Assembly: GCF_900156435.1 (NCBI RefSeq)
Contig: NZ_FTPQ01000001.1
Span: 1,736,001-1,800,000, forward strand
DNA length: 64,000 nucleotides
Direction: 5' to 3'
Origin: Microbacterium sp. RU1D
GTDB lineage: Bacteria > Actinomycetota > Actinomycetes > Actinomycetales > Microbacteriaceae
Part shown: piece after piece, positions 33,958-42,053 of the stretch
Layout of the letters: the number at the start of each line of letters is the position of its first letter
Position numbering within the stretch: the stretch's first letter is position 1
Translations under genes and position numbers: made by a program
The notes under the pieces: model-generated
The model's database searches: none
Told to the model about the DNA's origin: nothing
What the model saw: only the letters and a program-made list of their open reading frames with translations

Positions 33958-36024
33958 GTGACCGCTGTCCTGACCCCCGCCTCGACCCCCGCCGTCGCCG
34001 CCCGGAGCGCGCTGCGCCGACCCGGCGCGTGGACGCTCGGGCTGCTCGCGATCGGTCTGCTCGCCCTCGTCCTGACGGGGTGGCAGGTGTGGGCCGGAGC
34101 GCCGAGCGAGTACTACGCGTCGATCGCGCTGTCGATGAGCAGGTCGTGGTCGAACTTCTTCTTCGGTGCCGTCGACCCGGCCGGCACCGTGACGCTCGAC
34201 AAGATCCCCGGATCGTTCTGGGTTCCGGCGCTGTTCGTGCGCGTCTTCGGGTACTCGGCATGGGCGGTGATCCTGCCGAACTCCCTCGCCGCCGTCGGGG
34301 CCGCCCTCCTCACGGCCGTGACTGCGCGGCGGCTCGCGGGCGTGCGCGCCGGCCTCATCGCGGGCGCGATCGTGGCGGTCACGCCGATCCTCGTCGCGGT
34401 GGCCCGGTCGAACCAGCCCGAGGCGTTCTTCGTGCTCGGCCTCTCGCTCACCGCGTACGCCGCGGTGCGGGCCGTGCAGCAGCGCAGCCTCGGCTGGCTG
34501 ATCGCGGCGGGGGCCCTGATCGGGCTGTCGTTCCAGTTCTACATGCTCGAGGCGTGGGCGGTCTGGCCGGCCCTGGGGGCTGCGTACCTCTGCACGCGGC
34601 AGTCGTGGCGGCGGCGCGTGGGACACCTCGTCGTCGCGGGAGCGGTGAGCCTCGCCGCCTCGCTGTGGTGGGTGGCGATCGTCGCGCTGATCCCCGCCGG
34701 CAGCCGCCCCTACATCGGCAGCACGCTGTCGAACGACCCCTGGGAGATGGTCTTCGGGTACAACGGCCTGGGTCGTTTCACCGCCACCAGCGACAGCAGC
34801 GCCTACGAGTCGTTCACCCCGCCGTTCTCGGGTGATCCCGGCGTGCTGCGGGTGTTCAACGCGCAGCTCGCCGGGCAGGTGGCGTGGCTCATCCCCGCCG
34901 CGGTCGTGGCGATCGCGGTGCTGTGGATCCTGCGGTTCCCCCGCCCGTTGACGGTGCTGCTGACGGTGTGGACGGCCACCTTCGTCGCGATGTTCTCGGC
35001 GGTGGCCGGGATGCACCAGTTCTACACGGCGGCGCTGGCGGTTCCTCTCGGTCTCGTCGTGGCGACGGCGCTCGCGGTCGCGCATCGCGTCGGGCGCACG
35101 TGGCCGCAGGCGGCGATCGTGGGCGCCGCCGGGTTGACCGCGCTGGGCATCGGATTTGCCTCGGGCGGCTACAGCATCCCGGTCGCGATCGCACAGGCCG
35201 TGGCGGCCGTCGGCGCGATCGCGCTGCTGCTCGGCCGCCGCGGAGCGCTCCCGCTGACCACAGCGGTGATGATGGTCGGCCTGCTGTTGACCCCCGCGGT
35301 CTGGTCGGCGGTGACGATCGCCCACCCCAACTCGATCAACCCGGTCGCCGGGGGCGTGTCGGAGACGTCGGACGGCGGCTTCGGCGGCGGGATGCCGGGT
35401 GCCGGCCGCGGAACGGGCGGCTCGGGCGGCTTCCCCGGGGGCGGTTCGGCGCCCGGCGGTGCGGCCCCGGGTGGTGCGGCTCCCGGCGGTGCAGCCCCGG
35501 GTGGTGCGGCTCCCGGCGGTGCAGCCCCGGGAGGGAGTGCGCCGGGCTCGGCTGCGGGTGGCACCTGGGCGCGCGGCGGAGGGGCGCAGGCGCCCGGCGG
35601 CGGCGGTGGCGGCGGCTCCGACCGCGGCGGCGGCTTCGGCGCGGGAGCAGGCGTGGGCACGGGCGCGGCCGACACCGCCCTCATTCCCTGGCTGGAGCAG
35701 AACGCCGCCGGATCGACGTACCTGGCCGCGACCTTCGGCGCCCAGTCCGCGGCATCCCTCATCATCGCCAGCGACGGCGGGTCGTTCCTGCCCATCGGCG
35801 GATTCAACGGGACGGATGCCGTGCCCACCCTCGATGAGTTCGTCGCCCTCGTCGAGTCGGGCCAGGTGCGCTATGTCATCGAGGGACAGGAGCGCAGCGG
35901 TGGGTTCGGGGCCGCGGGTTCGTCGAAATCGATCTCGACCACTTCGGCGCAGATCCGCGACTGGGTCGGGCAGAACTGCGCGGTCGACAGCAGCGCCCCC
36001 TCGACTGTCTACGCCTGCGGCTGA
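33958..36024 (+). CDS. GT39-type membrane glycosyltransferase (YkcB-like)
   Basis: A 688-residue polyprenyl-phosphate sugar-dependent transferase. Residues 25-450 contain about ten to twelve membrane helices. The first loop has EYYASIALSMSRSWSNFFF and TLDKIPGSFW, with the acidic residues typical of the GT39/PMT superfamily. A Gly/Ala/Pro-rich linker follows (residues 465-560), then a C-terminal extracytoplasmic domain (WLEQNAAGSTYLAATFGAQ to VYACG) known from YkcB-like mannosyltransferases. It probably glycosylates a cell-envelope acceptor. GTG 33958 is set by the -10 box six bases upstream. Confidence 0.9.
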   Translation: MTAVLTPASTPAVAARSALRRPGAWTLGLLAIGLLALVLTGWQVWAGAPSEYYASIALSMSRSWSNFFFGAVDPAGTVTLDKIPGSFWVPALFVRVFGYSAWAVILPNSLAAVGAALLTAVTARRLAGVRAGLIAGAIVAVTPILVAVARSNQPEAFFVLGLSLTAYAAVRAVQQRSLGWLIAAGALIGLSFQFYMLEAWAVWPALGAAYLCTRQSWRRRVGHLVVAGAVSLAASLWWVAIVALIPAGSRPYIGSTLSNDPWEMVFGYNGLGRFTATSDSSAYESFTPPFSGDPGVLRVFNAQLAGQVAWLIPAAVVAIAVLWILRFPRPLTVLLTVWTATFVAMFSAVAGMHQFYTAALAVPLGLVVATALAVAHRVGRTWPQAAIVGAAGLTALGIGFASGGYSIPVAIAQAVAAVGAIALLLGRRGALPLTTAVMMVGLLLTPAVWSAVTIAHPNSINPVAGGVSETSDGGFGGGMPGAGRGTGGSGGFPGGGSAPGGAAPGGAAPGGAAPGGAAPGGAAPGGSAPGSAAGGTWARGGGAQAPGGGGGGGSDRGGGFGAGAGVGTGAADTALIPWLEQNAAGSTYLAATFGAQSAASLIIASDGGSFLPIGGFNGTDAVPTLDEFVALVESGQVRYVIEGQERSGGFGAAGSSKSISTTSAQIRDWVGQNCAVDSSAPSTVYACG
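35451..35530 (+). repeat. 15/30-bp tandem repeats in the glycosyltransferase linker
   Basis: Two nearly exact 30-base copies (35461-35490 and 35491-35520) built from 15-base halves encoding GGAAP, with partial copies on both sides. Confidence 0.8.
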
Positions 36025-36068
36025 GCCCGCCGGCGCGCATTGTCGCGGCGAGTCTTCGCGATCGAGTG

Positions 36069-36125
36069 TCCACGACACCCGGACGATCTCGAAAACCGTC
36101 CGGGTGTTGTGGACACTCGGTGGGC
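36069..36125. terminator. Long convergent hairpin
   Basis: CGAGTGTCCACGACACCCGG (start of a 23-base arm) pairs with a matching arm after an 11-base loop, with a single mismatch. It lies between the converging glycosyltransferase and hydrolase genes and can act as a two-way terminator. It is far longer than an ordinary terminator needs to be. Confidence 0.7.
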
Positions 36126-36148
36126 GAGCTTCGGCGAGCGACGCAACC

Positions 36149-36239
36149 GGCGCGCGCGGCCCGGTCGGCGCGCGCGGCCTATCCGCGCGAGGCCCTTCGG
36201 CGCGTGAGGCCTATCGGCGCGCGCGGCCGGCTCGGAGCG
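36149..36239. repeat. CG-rich imperfect tandem repeats
   Basis: About five units of 14-18 bases related to GGCGCGCGCGGCCTATC, directly abutting the hydrolase stop codon. No gene is seen in them. Confidence 0.6.
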
Positions 36240-37034
36240 TCAGCCGCGGCCGAGGAACTCCAGGCCGACCTCGCGGAACGTGCGCGCGCCGGGGGCGTTG
36301 ACGTGGTGACGGCCCGGGATGTCGGCGAATTCGCCGCGGGGGAGGAGGCTTGCCAGATGAGCGGACTGGTCGTGGATCGGGTCCTCGGTCCCCGTCGCGA
36401 TCAGCACCGGCTGCTGAGGGGGCGATGCGGGGTCGGGGTCGGTCTCTCCCAAGCGCATGCCCTCGGCGATCGCGACGAGCGCGCGGAGGTCGTTGCCGGG
36501 CACCCGCTCGGCGAGGGAGACGTAGCGCTGGGTCGTGGCATCCTGAACCGGCTCGCCGTGGTCGAGGAACGCGCGCGCCTGCTCGACCTGGAGGCGTGCG
36601 AGAGGCCGGCCGTCGGGGATGCCGCCGAGCACGGCGCGCTCGACGTGCTCGGGCGCGTCGACGGCGAGCTGCCAGCCCACGCGTCCGCCGAGCGAGTAGC
36701 CGAGGTAACGCACCTGGTCGACGAGGTAGGTGTCGAGCACGGCGACGAGGTCGGACACGAGGGTGGGCATCGTGTACGACGCGGCGTCGTGGGGTTTCTC
36801 GCTCAGTCCGTGTCCGCGCTGGTCGACGGCGATCACGCGGAAGCCCGCGCGCAGCAGGTCGCGCACCCACCCGGTGTTCACCCAGTTGTCGCGCGTGCTC
36901 GAGCCGAAGCCGTGCACGCAGAGCACGGGCTCGGCCTCGGGGTCCCCCCACGAGTAGGTGGCGAGACGCACGTTGTCACCGACGATGACGAACTGCGCGG
37001 GAGGGATCTCGGTGAGGGCGGGCACGGCATCCAT
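36240..37034 (-). CDS. Alpha/beta hydrolase
   Basis: A 264-residue hydrolase of the epoxide hydrolase/haloperoxidase group. The oxyanion region is CVHGFGS, the nucleophile elbow LGYSLGGR (Ser), and the catalytic His is in GRHHVNAP near the C-terminus. The substrate is unknown. ATG 37034 is annotated, but GGAGG lies only one base before it; GTG 37025, ten bases after GGAGG, may be the real start and loses only three residues. It is divergent from the uracil-DNA glycosylase gene. Confidence 0.9.
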   Translation of the reverse strand: MDAVPALTEIPPAQFVIVGDNVRLATYSWGDPEAEPVLCVHGFGSSTRDNWVNTGWVRDLLRAGFRVIAVDQRGHGLSEKPHDAASYTMPTLVSDLVAVLDTYLVDQVRYLGYSLGGRVGWQLAVDAPEHVERAVLGGIPDGRPLARLQVEQARAFLDHGEPVQDATTQRYVSLAERVPGNDLRALVAIAEGMRLGETDPDPASPPQQPVLIATGTEDPIHDQSAHLASLLPRGEFADIPGRHHVNAPGARTFREVGLEFLGRG

Positions 37035-37091
37035 TCCTCCGATCCTGGCAGAATGCCGGGTGGAGCCTGCGGTACTGGTCATAGTGGTCTC

Positions 37092-37658
37092 ATGGGTTTC
37101 ACACGTGCCGAGCTCGAGTCCTTCCGGGATGCCACGGTGCCCGACCTCGTGGAACCCGGGGTGCGTCTGCTCTTCGTCGGCATCAACCCGGGGCTGTGGA
37201 CGGCCGCCACGGGCACCCCGTTCGCCCGTCCCGGCAACCGCTTCTGGCCGGCTCTGGTGAAGGCGGGGATCCTGCCGCGCCCTCCCGCGTACTCGGCGAC
37301 ACTGGGGGAGTCCGATCGGCGTCTCGTGTTCGACGCGGGCCTCGGGGTGAGCAACCTCGTCGCTCGCGCGACGGCCCGTGCCGACGAGCTCACGCGCGAG
37401 GAATTGCGCGCGGGAGCGGTGTCGCTCGCGGAGCGGGTCGCCGCGTGGCGCCCCCGCGTGGTGGCGGTGGTGGGCCTGACGGCCTACCGCCAGGGGTTCG
37501 ACCGGCCGAAGGCCGTCGCGGGACGACAGAGCGAGGAGATCGCCGGGTGCGAGACCTGGGTCCTGCCCAACCCGAGCGGCCTGAACGCCCACGACACGGT
37601 GGATTCGCTCGCCGCGGCGTATGCGGCTCCCGCGCGGGCGGCAGGACTCCTCGCGTGA
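37092..37658 (+). CDS. mug: Mismatch-specific uracil-DNA glycosylase
   Basis: Removes uracil or thymine from G:U/G:T mispairs in base-excision repair. The 188-residue protein has the motif GINPGLWTAATG (GINPG type, about residue 28) and LPNPSGLNAH near residue 158, both hallmarks of the MUG/TDG family, plus ARPGNRFWPAL. A CATAGT -10 box lies six bases before ATG 37092, so it is probably leaderless. Its stop overlaps the next gene by GTGA. Confidence 0.93.
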   Translation: MGFTRAELESFRDATVPDLVEPGVRLLFVGINPGLWTAATGTPFARPGNRFWPALVKAGILPRPPAYSATLGESDRRLVFDAGLGVSNLVARATARADELTREELRAGAVSLAERVAAWRPRVVAVVGLTAYRQGFDRPKAVAGRQSEEIAGCETWVLPNPSGLNAHDTVDSLAAAYAAPARAAGLLA

Positions 37659-38047
37659 GCCGGCGCCTCGCGGCGTTCATCGCGCTGGCGGCGGTGATCG
37701 CCGCCGGACTCGCGGTACACCGGCTGCTGCCCGACTCGGTCGCGTCCGACGTCGCCGGTGACGCGCTGTACGCCGTCGCGGCCTACACGGGGCTCGTCCT
37801 GCTGCTGCCGCGCGCACCGCGGCCGGTCCTTGCGGCGGCAGCAGCGGTGTGGTGCGTCGCCGTCGAACTGCTGCAGCTCACCGGCCTGCCGATCGCGCTG
37901 GCAGAGCGGATGCCGGTCGCCGCCCTCGTGCTCGGCTCGGGATTCGGTGCGCGCGACCTCGTCGTGTACGTGCTCGCGGTGGCGAGTGCGCTCGGTGTCG
38001 ACGGGGGCGTGTGGCAGAGGATTCGCCGTCGGCCGAGGTCGGGCTGA
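37655..38047 (+). CDS. DUF2809 family membrane protein
   Basis: A 130-residue protein with four hydrophobic segments. The central VELLQLTGLP and ALVLGSGFGARDLVVYVLAV segments are characteristic of DUF2809. Function is unknown. GTG 37655 overlaps the mug stop (GTGA), so translation is coupled to mug. The tail is basic (RIRRRPR), probably on the cytoplasmic side. Confidence 0.85.
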   Translation: MSRRLAAFIALAAVIAAGLAVHRLLPDSVASDVAGDALYAVAAYTGLVLLLPRAPRPVLAAAAAVWCVAVELLQLTGLPIALAERMPVAALVLGSGFGARDLVVYVLAVASALGVDGGVWQRIRRRPRSG

Positions 38048-38206
38048 GGCCTCCGGGCGCTCCGGTGCGCGGCTCCCGTCGCCCGGATGCGACGATCTGC
38101 GGCGACGGGCTGCGGCGCTGCTCACGCTCCGCCGACGATGTGCGGCATCCGCCCCCGGACGGCTCCTCCCCGGGGATGGATGCCGCGGTGCACGGGCGCA
38201 CCGGGG

Positions 38207-38235
38207 TAGCGTGACGATCCCGTGAGATGAGGAGG
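38207..38235 (+). promoter_or_regulatory. -10 box and ribosome site of the DUF1905 gene
   Basis: TAGCGT (38207-38212), then AGGAGG (38230-38235), six bases before GTG 38242. This order rejects the earlier ATG 38227, which lies upstream of the ribosome site. Confidence 0.5.
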
Positions 38236-38241
38236 CTGCCC

Positions 38242-38538
38242 GTGCTCGTGCAGTTCGACGGTGTCGTGTTCCGGTGGGCGGCGCGCAGCGATAGCGACTG
38301 GTACTTCGTCGCCCTCCCGCCCGAGCTCAGTGACGACATCCGCGAGACGCAGACCTTCCGCCGCGGCTTCGGCGGGGTGAGGGTCGATGCCACCATCGGC
38401 GGCACGACGTTCCGCACCTCGATCTTCCCGCAGGCGGGCGGCGTGTACGTGCTCCCGCTCAAACGCGCGGTGCGTGACGCCGAGGCGATCCAGCCGGGCG
38501 GCACGGTCGTCGTGGAGCTCGCCGTCCTGGACGCCTGA
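38242..38538 (+). CDS. DUF1905 family protein
   Basis: A 98-residue single-domain beta-barrel-like protein. The DUF1905 pattern is clear: VQFDGVVFRW, WYFVALPPELSDDI, GFGGVRVDATIGGTTFRTSIFPQ and YVLPLKRAVRDA. The function is unknown; related domains occur next to YdeI-type proteins. GTG 38242 is preferred over ATG 38227 because AGGAGG stands six bases before it and VQFDG is the family N-terminus. Confidence 0.88.
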   Translation: MLVQFDGVVFRWAARSDSDWYFVALPPELSDDIRETQTFRRGFGGVRVDATIGGTTFRTSIFPQAGGVYVLPLKRAVRDAEAIQPGGTVVVELAVLDA

Positions 38539-38557
38539 GGCGCGGGCGGTGCGGCAG

Positions 38558-39049
38558 ATGCTCGATGTGCCGGCATCCCTCGCGCCGCCGTCGATCCCCG
38601 TCGTCGTCGCGTTCGCCCTGTTCGCCGTCGTGAGCGCCGTCCTCGCGGTGGGCGATGTGCGCCGGCGACGAATTCCCGACCGCATCGTGCTCCCCGCCGC
38701 CATCGTGGGGATCATCCTCCTCGCGGTCGCGGCGGCGGGCACGGGCCGCCCGTCGCGCGCGGCGGGGGTCGCGCTCGGTGCCGCCGCGGCGTTCGGGGTC
38801 TGCCTGCTGGTGCGCCTCGCACGGCCCGAGGCGTTCGGCGGTGGCGACGTCAAGCTCGCGGCGCTCGTGGGCGCCCACCTCGGCTGGTTCGGCGCCGAGG
38901 CCGTGGCATCCGGGGTCGCGCTCGGCTTCGTCGCCGCCGGGGTCGCGGGCGTCGGCGTGCTCGCGGCGGGCGGACGCGGCAGCGACCTCCCGTTCGCGCC
39001 GTTCCTGCTGCTCGGCGCGTGGGTGCAGGTGCTTGCGGAGGGGAGGTGA
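38558..39049 (+). CDS. Prepilin peptidase, A24 family
   Basis: A 163-residue membrane protease (six short helices) of the type IV prepilin peptidase family, short form without the N-terminal methylase domain, as in Tad/Flp systems. The two catalytic aspartates appear in VGDVRRRRIPD and in the GGGDVKL motif (GxGD). It cleaves prepilin-like leaders at the membrane. No pilin gene lies nearby, so its substrates are encoded elsewhere. Start ATG 38558; GTG 38549, three codons earlier, is also possible. Confidence 0.88.
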   Translation: MLDVPASLAPPSIPVVVAFALFAVVSAVLAVGDVRRRRIPDRIVLPAAIVGIILLAVAAAGTGRPSRAAGVALGAAAAFGVCLLVRLARPEAFGGGDVKLAALVGAHLGWFGAEAVASGVALGFVAAGVAGVGVLAAGGRGSDLPFAPFLLLGAWVQVLAEGR

Positions 39050-39114
39050 GAGGCGGACCCTGACGCGGGAGGAGCGGTGGGTCAAGCCCGCGAGGCCGGG
39101 AAAGGCGGCACGGA

Positions 39115-39120
39115 TAGCCT
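39115..39120 (+). promoter_or_regulatory. -10 box of the yihY-like gene (leaderless)
   Basis: TAGCCT, six bases before ATG 39127. Confidence 0.5.
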
Positions 39121-39126
39121 GACCCC

Positions 39127-40188
39127 ATGGCCGACCTCATCCGTCGCGTCACGGCGTGGGCCTTGTCGCTCCGCCTCGTGCGCGCCTTCCTCGTCTACTC
39201 GGGGGCACGCGGCCCCGTACTCGCCGACAGCGTGACCTATCGCACGCTGTTCAGCCTGTTCGCCGCGGTGCTGCTCGGCTTCTCGGCCGCCGCGATCTGG
39301 CTGTCGGGCAATCCGGAGGGTCTTGCGGCACTCGAACGCTCGGTCAACGACGTCGTGCCCGGCCTGGTCGGCCCCGATGGGCTGCTAGACGTCAGCGCGA
39401 TCAAGGCCCCGACCGAATTCACCATCGCGGGCGTGATCGGAACAATCGGTCTGCTCGGCGCCGCCATCGGCGCGGTCGGTTCCCTGCGCTCGGCGCTCCG
39501 CCAGATCGCGGGCGTGACCACCGACGACACGCTGCCCGTCCTCGTCATCGTGCGCAACCTCGCCGTGGCCGTCGGGATCGGCGTGGCGCTCGTGGGCGCC
39601 GCCCTCGTGACGTTCCTCGCGACGGCCGGTCTCACCTTCGTCCGCGGCCTGCTCGGCATCTCCGCGGACTCGTGGATCACGGCCGTCCTCACCTGGATGG
39701 TCTCGACGGCCGTCGTCCTGGCGCTCGACACCGCGGCAGTGGCGGTGGCGTTCGCCGCGCTGTCGGGCGTCAAGGCCCGCCGCCGCACGCTGTGGCGCGG
39801 TGCGCTGCTCGGCGGCATCGGCCTCGTCGTCCTGCAGCAGCTGTCGGGTCTGTTCGTCGGCGGGGCGGGGAACAACCCCCTCCTGGCGACGTTCGCCTCA
39901 CTCATCGCCCTCCTGCTGTGGTTGAACCTCTCGAGCCAGGTCATCCTGATCTCGGGGGCGTACATCACCGTCGCCACCGAGGAGGACCACGACCGGGTCC
40001 GCGCGAAGTACGGTGCGTCGACGATGGTGCAGTTCCGCGTGCGTCGTGCCGAAAAGGCCGTCCGCGCGGCCACGGGCGAGCTCGATTCCGCGCGGCAGGC
40101 GGAGAAGAAGGAGCGCGAGAGTCTCGCCGAGAACGATCCCGCCGCCGCCGCGCGCGCGGATGAAGCCGAGGCGGACTCCCGTGTCTGA
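39127..40188 (+). CDS. YihY/UPF0761 (BrkB-like) membrane protein
   Basis: A 353-residue protein with about six membrane helices. Family features include an N-terminal LADSVTYRTLFSLFAAVLLG, the ALRQIAG region and the last helices with LIALLLWLNLSSQVILISGAY. The C-terminal 80 residues are charged and helical (RAEKAVRAATGELDSARQAEKKERE), probably cytoplasmic. Such proteins were once named ribonuclease BN; that activity is not theirs, and the function is unknown. It overlaps the next gene by 8 nt. Confidence 0.9.
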   Translation: MADLIRRVTAWALSLRLVRAFLVYSGARGPVLADSVTYRTLFSLFAAVLLGFSAAAIWLSGNPEGLAALERSVNDVVPGLVGPDGLLDVSAIKAPTEFTIAGVIGTIGLLGAAIGAVGSLRSALRQIAGVTTDDTLPVLVIVRNLAVAVGIGVALVGAALVTFLATAGLTFVRGLLGISADSWITAVLTWMVSTAVVLALDTAAVAVAFAALSGVKARRRTLWRGALLGGIGLVVLQQLSGLFVGGAGNNPLLATFASLIALLLWLNLSSQVILISGAYITVATEEDHDRVRAKYGASTMVQFRVRRAEKAVRAATGELDSARQAEKKERESLAENDPAAAARADEAEADSRV

Positions 40189-40960
40189 CGGCCCGGCCTC
40201 CACCGACACCGCACGCGAGGCCGCCTACACCGCGGATGCCGTCCGCGCGGCCGAGGCGCCTGCTCTCGCCGAGGGGCGCCCGCTGATGCGGTGGGCGGCG
40301 CACGCCCTCGCCGACGTCGCGGCGGCGGAGCGCCGCGCGGCGCCCGGGCCGCTGCTCGTCCTCGTCGGCGCGGGGGACAACGGCGCCGACGCGCTGTACG
40401 CCGCGTCCGAGCTCGCGTCGGCCACGGATGCGGCCCGCGTCGACGTCGTGCTGGTGCGCGATCGGGTGCACCGCGCGGCTCTCGACACCGCCGTCGCCGC
40501 CGGGGCGGTCGTGCGGCAGGCGTCGGAGGTCTGCACCGCGATCGAGGACTACACCGTCGTTCTCGACGGCATCCTGGGCATCGGTCGTCTCGCCGATCGC
40601 CGTCTGCGCGGCAGCGCCCGCGCGATCGTCGAGTGCCTGATGGCCCGGGAGCGGCGTCCGCGCATCGTGGCCGTCGACGTCCCGAGCGGGCTCGACCCCG
40701 ACGACGGATCCGCGGATGCCGCCGTGCTCCCCGCCGACACCACCGTGACGTTCGGCGCGCTCAAGGCCGGACTGGTGCGCGGGCGGGGCCCCGAGCTCGC
40801 CGGTCGGGTGCACCTGGTCGATCTGGGGCTGGATCCGTATCTCCGGCTCGCCCACCCGGCGATCACGGCACCCGTCGAACTCCTGCGCGTCGGCTCGCCG
40901 GGGGCTCCCACCGGCGCGGAGCAGGGCGGCCCGGCCGGCGTGACGCGTCAGCGGGCGTAG
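40181..40960 (+). CDS. NAD(P)H-hydrate epimerase-like protein (YjeF N-terminal domain)
   Basis: A 259-residue protein of the YjeF_N fold. The usual GPGNNGGDG loop is GAGDNGADA, and the later AVDVPSGLDPDDG segment is well preserved. The family repairs the R-form of damaged NAD(P)H hydrate; a separate dehydratase would be needed, since the C-terminal kinase-like domain is absent. The altered loop leaves some doubt about activity. GTG 40181 overlaps the yihY-like stop. Its 3' end overlaps the convergent amidotransferase gene by 13 nt. Confidence 0.85.
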   Translation: MSDGPASTDTAREAAYTADAVRAAEAPALAEGRPLMRWAAHALADVAAAERRAAPGPLLVLVGAGDNGADALYAASELASATDAARVDVVLVRDRVHRAALDTAVAAGAVVRQASEVCTAIEDYTVVLDGILGIGRLADRRLRGSARAIVECLMARERRPRIVAVDVPSGLDPDDGSADAAVLPADTTVTFGALKAGLVRGRGPELAGRVHLVDLGLDPYLRLAHPAITAPVELLRVGSPGAPTGAEQGGPAGVTRQRA

Positions 40961-41703
40961 CGCTCGACGAAGGTCCGCAGCATGCGCGACGGCGCCGTCA
41001 CGGGCGCCCGACGCACCGCCGCGAGGGTGAGGTCGAGCTCGTCCGGGGCGAAATAGCCGTAACCGGCGTAGGCGTGGATGCGGGTCACGATCCCGTCGAG
41101 GTCGAGCTCGGGGTGGAACTGCGTGGCGTAGACGTTGCGACCGACGCGGAACATCTGGACGGGACACGCGGCCGACGACGCGAGCAGCACGGCCGACGGG
41201 GGCAGAGCGCTGATGGCCTCCTTGTGACCCACGAAAGCGGAGAACACCTCGGGCAGGCCCTGCGCGAGCGCATCGTCGCGCCCCTCGGGGGTCATGGTCA
41301 CCTCGACCACGCTGATGGGCTCCGCGTAGGTGCCGTCGATGGGTGCGCCCAGGTGCGTGCCGAGGGTGCCGACGCCGTAGCAGGCGCCCAGGAAGGGCGC
41401 ATCGCGGGCGACCACCTCGGCGACGAGCTCCGCCATCTCGGCCTCCACGCGGCGCTGCACCGCGGACTTGCGATCGAGAGGGTCGGAGGCGTTGAACGGA
41501 CTCCCGCCGACGAGCACGCCCGAGACCTCGTCGAGGTCGAACGCCGGCATCGCCTCGCGCTCCAACCGCACGCGACGCAGACGCTCCGGCGGCAGTCCGG
41601 TATAGCGCAGGAAGAGCGCGTACTCCTCGTCGGCCGGCCCGTCCTCGGCGCGCGTCGCGAGCAGCACGAACGGGCGGTCACCGGGCAGGTCCGTCGAGCT
41701 CAC
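40948..41703 (-). CDS. Class I glutamine amidotransferase-like protein
   Basis: A 251-residue stand-alone amidotransferase domain of the GuaA-like/YfeJ group. The nucleophile elbow is LGACYGVG (Cys) and the catalytic His-Glu pair is in TQFHPEL. No synthetase domain is attached, so the acceptor is unknown; stand-alone members have been linked to gamma-glutamyl hydrolysis. GTG 41703 is set by a TAGACT box seven bases upstream (leaderless). Confidence 0.9.
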   Translation of the reverse strand: MSSTDLPGDRPFVLLATRAEDGPADEEYALFLRYTGLPPERLRRVRLEREAMPAFDLDEVSGVLVGGSPFNASDPLDRKSAVQRRVEAEMAELVAEVVARDAPFLGACYGVGTLGTHLGAPIDGTYAEPISVVEVTMTPEGRDDALAQGLPEVFSAFVGHKEAISALPPSAVLLASSAACPVQMFRVGRNVYATQFHPELDLDGIVTRIHAYAGYGYFAPDELDLTLAAVRRAPVTAPSRMLRTFVERYAR

Positions 41704-41710
41704 CCGAGCG

Positions 41711-41716
41711 AGTCTA
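41711..41716 (-). promoter_or_regulatory. -10 box of the glutamine amidotransferase gene (leaderless)
   Basis: TAGACT on the minus strand, seven bases before GTG 41703. Confidence 0.5.
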
Positions 41717-41813
41717 GGCGAGCGGTCGCCCGCTCCGGCCGGTGTCGGCCGGGGCTCGCGGGCGATCCCCGCGGTGCGGTGTCAAGGCGCGGGACGACGT
41801 CGGGGGCGCGGTC

Positions 41814-41819
41814 TACGCT
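41814..41819 (+). promoter_or_regulatory. -10 box of the 41826-42694 gene pair (leaderless)
   Basis: TACGCT, six bases before ATG 41826; the same box and spacing as at 33946. Confidence 0.5.
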
Positions 41820-41825
41820 GGCGGC

Positions 41826-42053
41826 ATGGCTATTGCACGACTGACCGGAGGCCCGCTCGACGGGCAGGTGATCCCGCTCGAGAACGAGACCGACGACACG
41901 CTGATCATGCCCTACAGCGAGGGTCAGCTGGTCTACCGCCGCGAGGGAGAACCCACGAACACGGGCGAGTCCGACGGCCCGACCCAGGCGGTCTTCGCCT
42001 TCTCGGAAGAGACCGAGGACATCAACCCCGACGCCGACGGACGCGACGATTGA
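41826..42053 (+). CDS. Small acidic protein of unknown function
   Basis: A 75-residue protein, mostly soluble and acidic at the C-terminus. It begins ARLTGGPLDGQVIPL and includes TLIMPYSEGQLVYRR, a pattern I recall from short actinobacterial proteins that act or sit alone; no function is known. The clear -10 box with leaderless spacing and the TTGA overlap with the next gene support it as real. Confidence 0.75.
   Translation: MAIARLTGGPLDGQVIPLENETDDTLIMPYSEGQLVYRREGEPTNTGESDGPTQAVFAFSEETEDINPDADGRDD

Noticed and set aside
31960..36078. Minus-strand open frame of over 1300 codons opposite the cellulase and glycosyltransferase genes
   Set aside because: It is an antisense shadow in very GC-rich DNA: composition is Arg/Gly/Pro-rich without any domain, while the plus strand encodes complete GH5 and GT39-type proteins.
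38227..38241. ATG 38227 as start of the DUF1905 gene
   Set aside because: It precedes its own AGGAGG; GTG 38242 has correct spacing and the family N-terminus.
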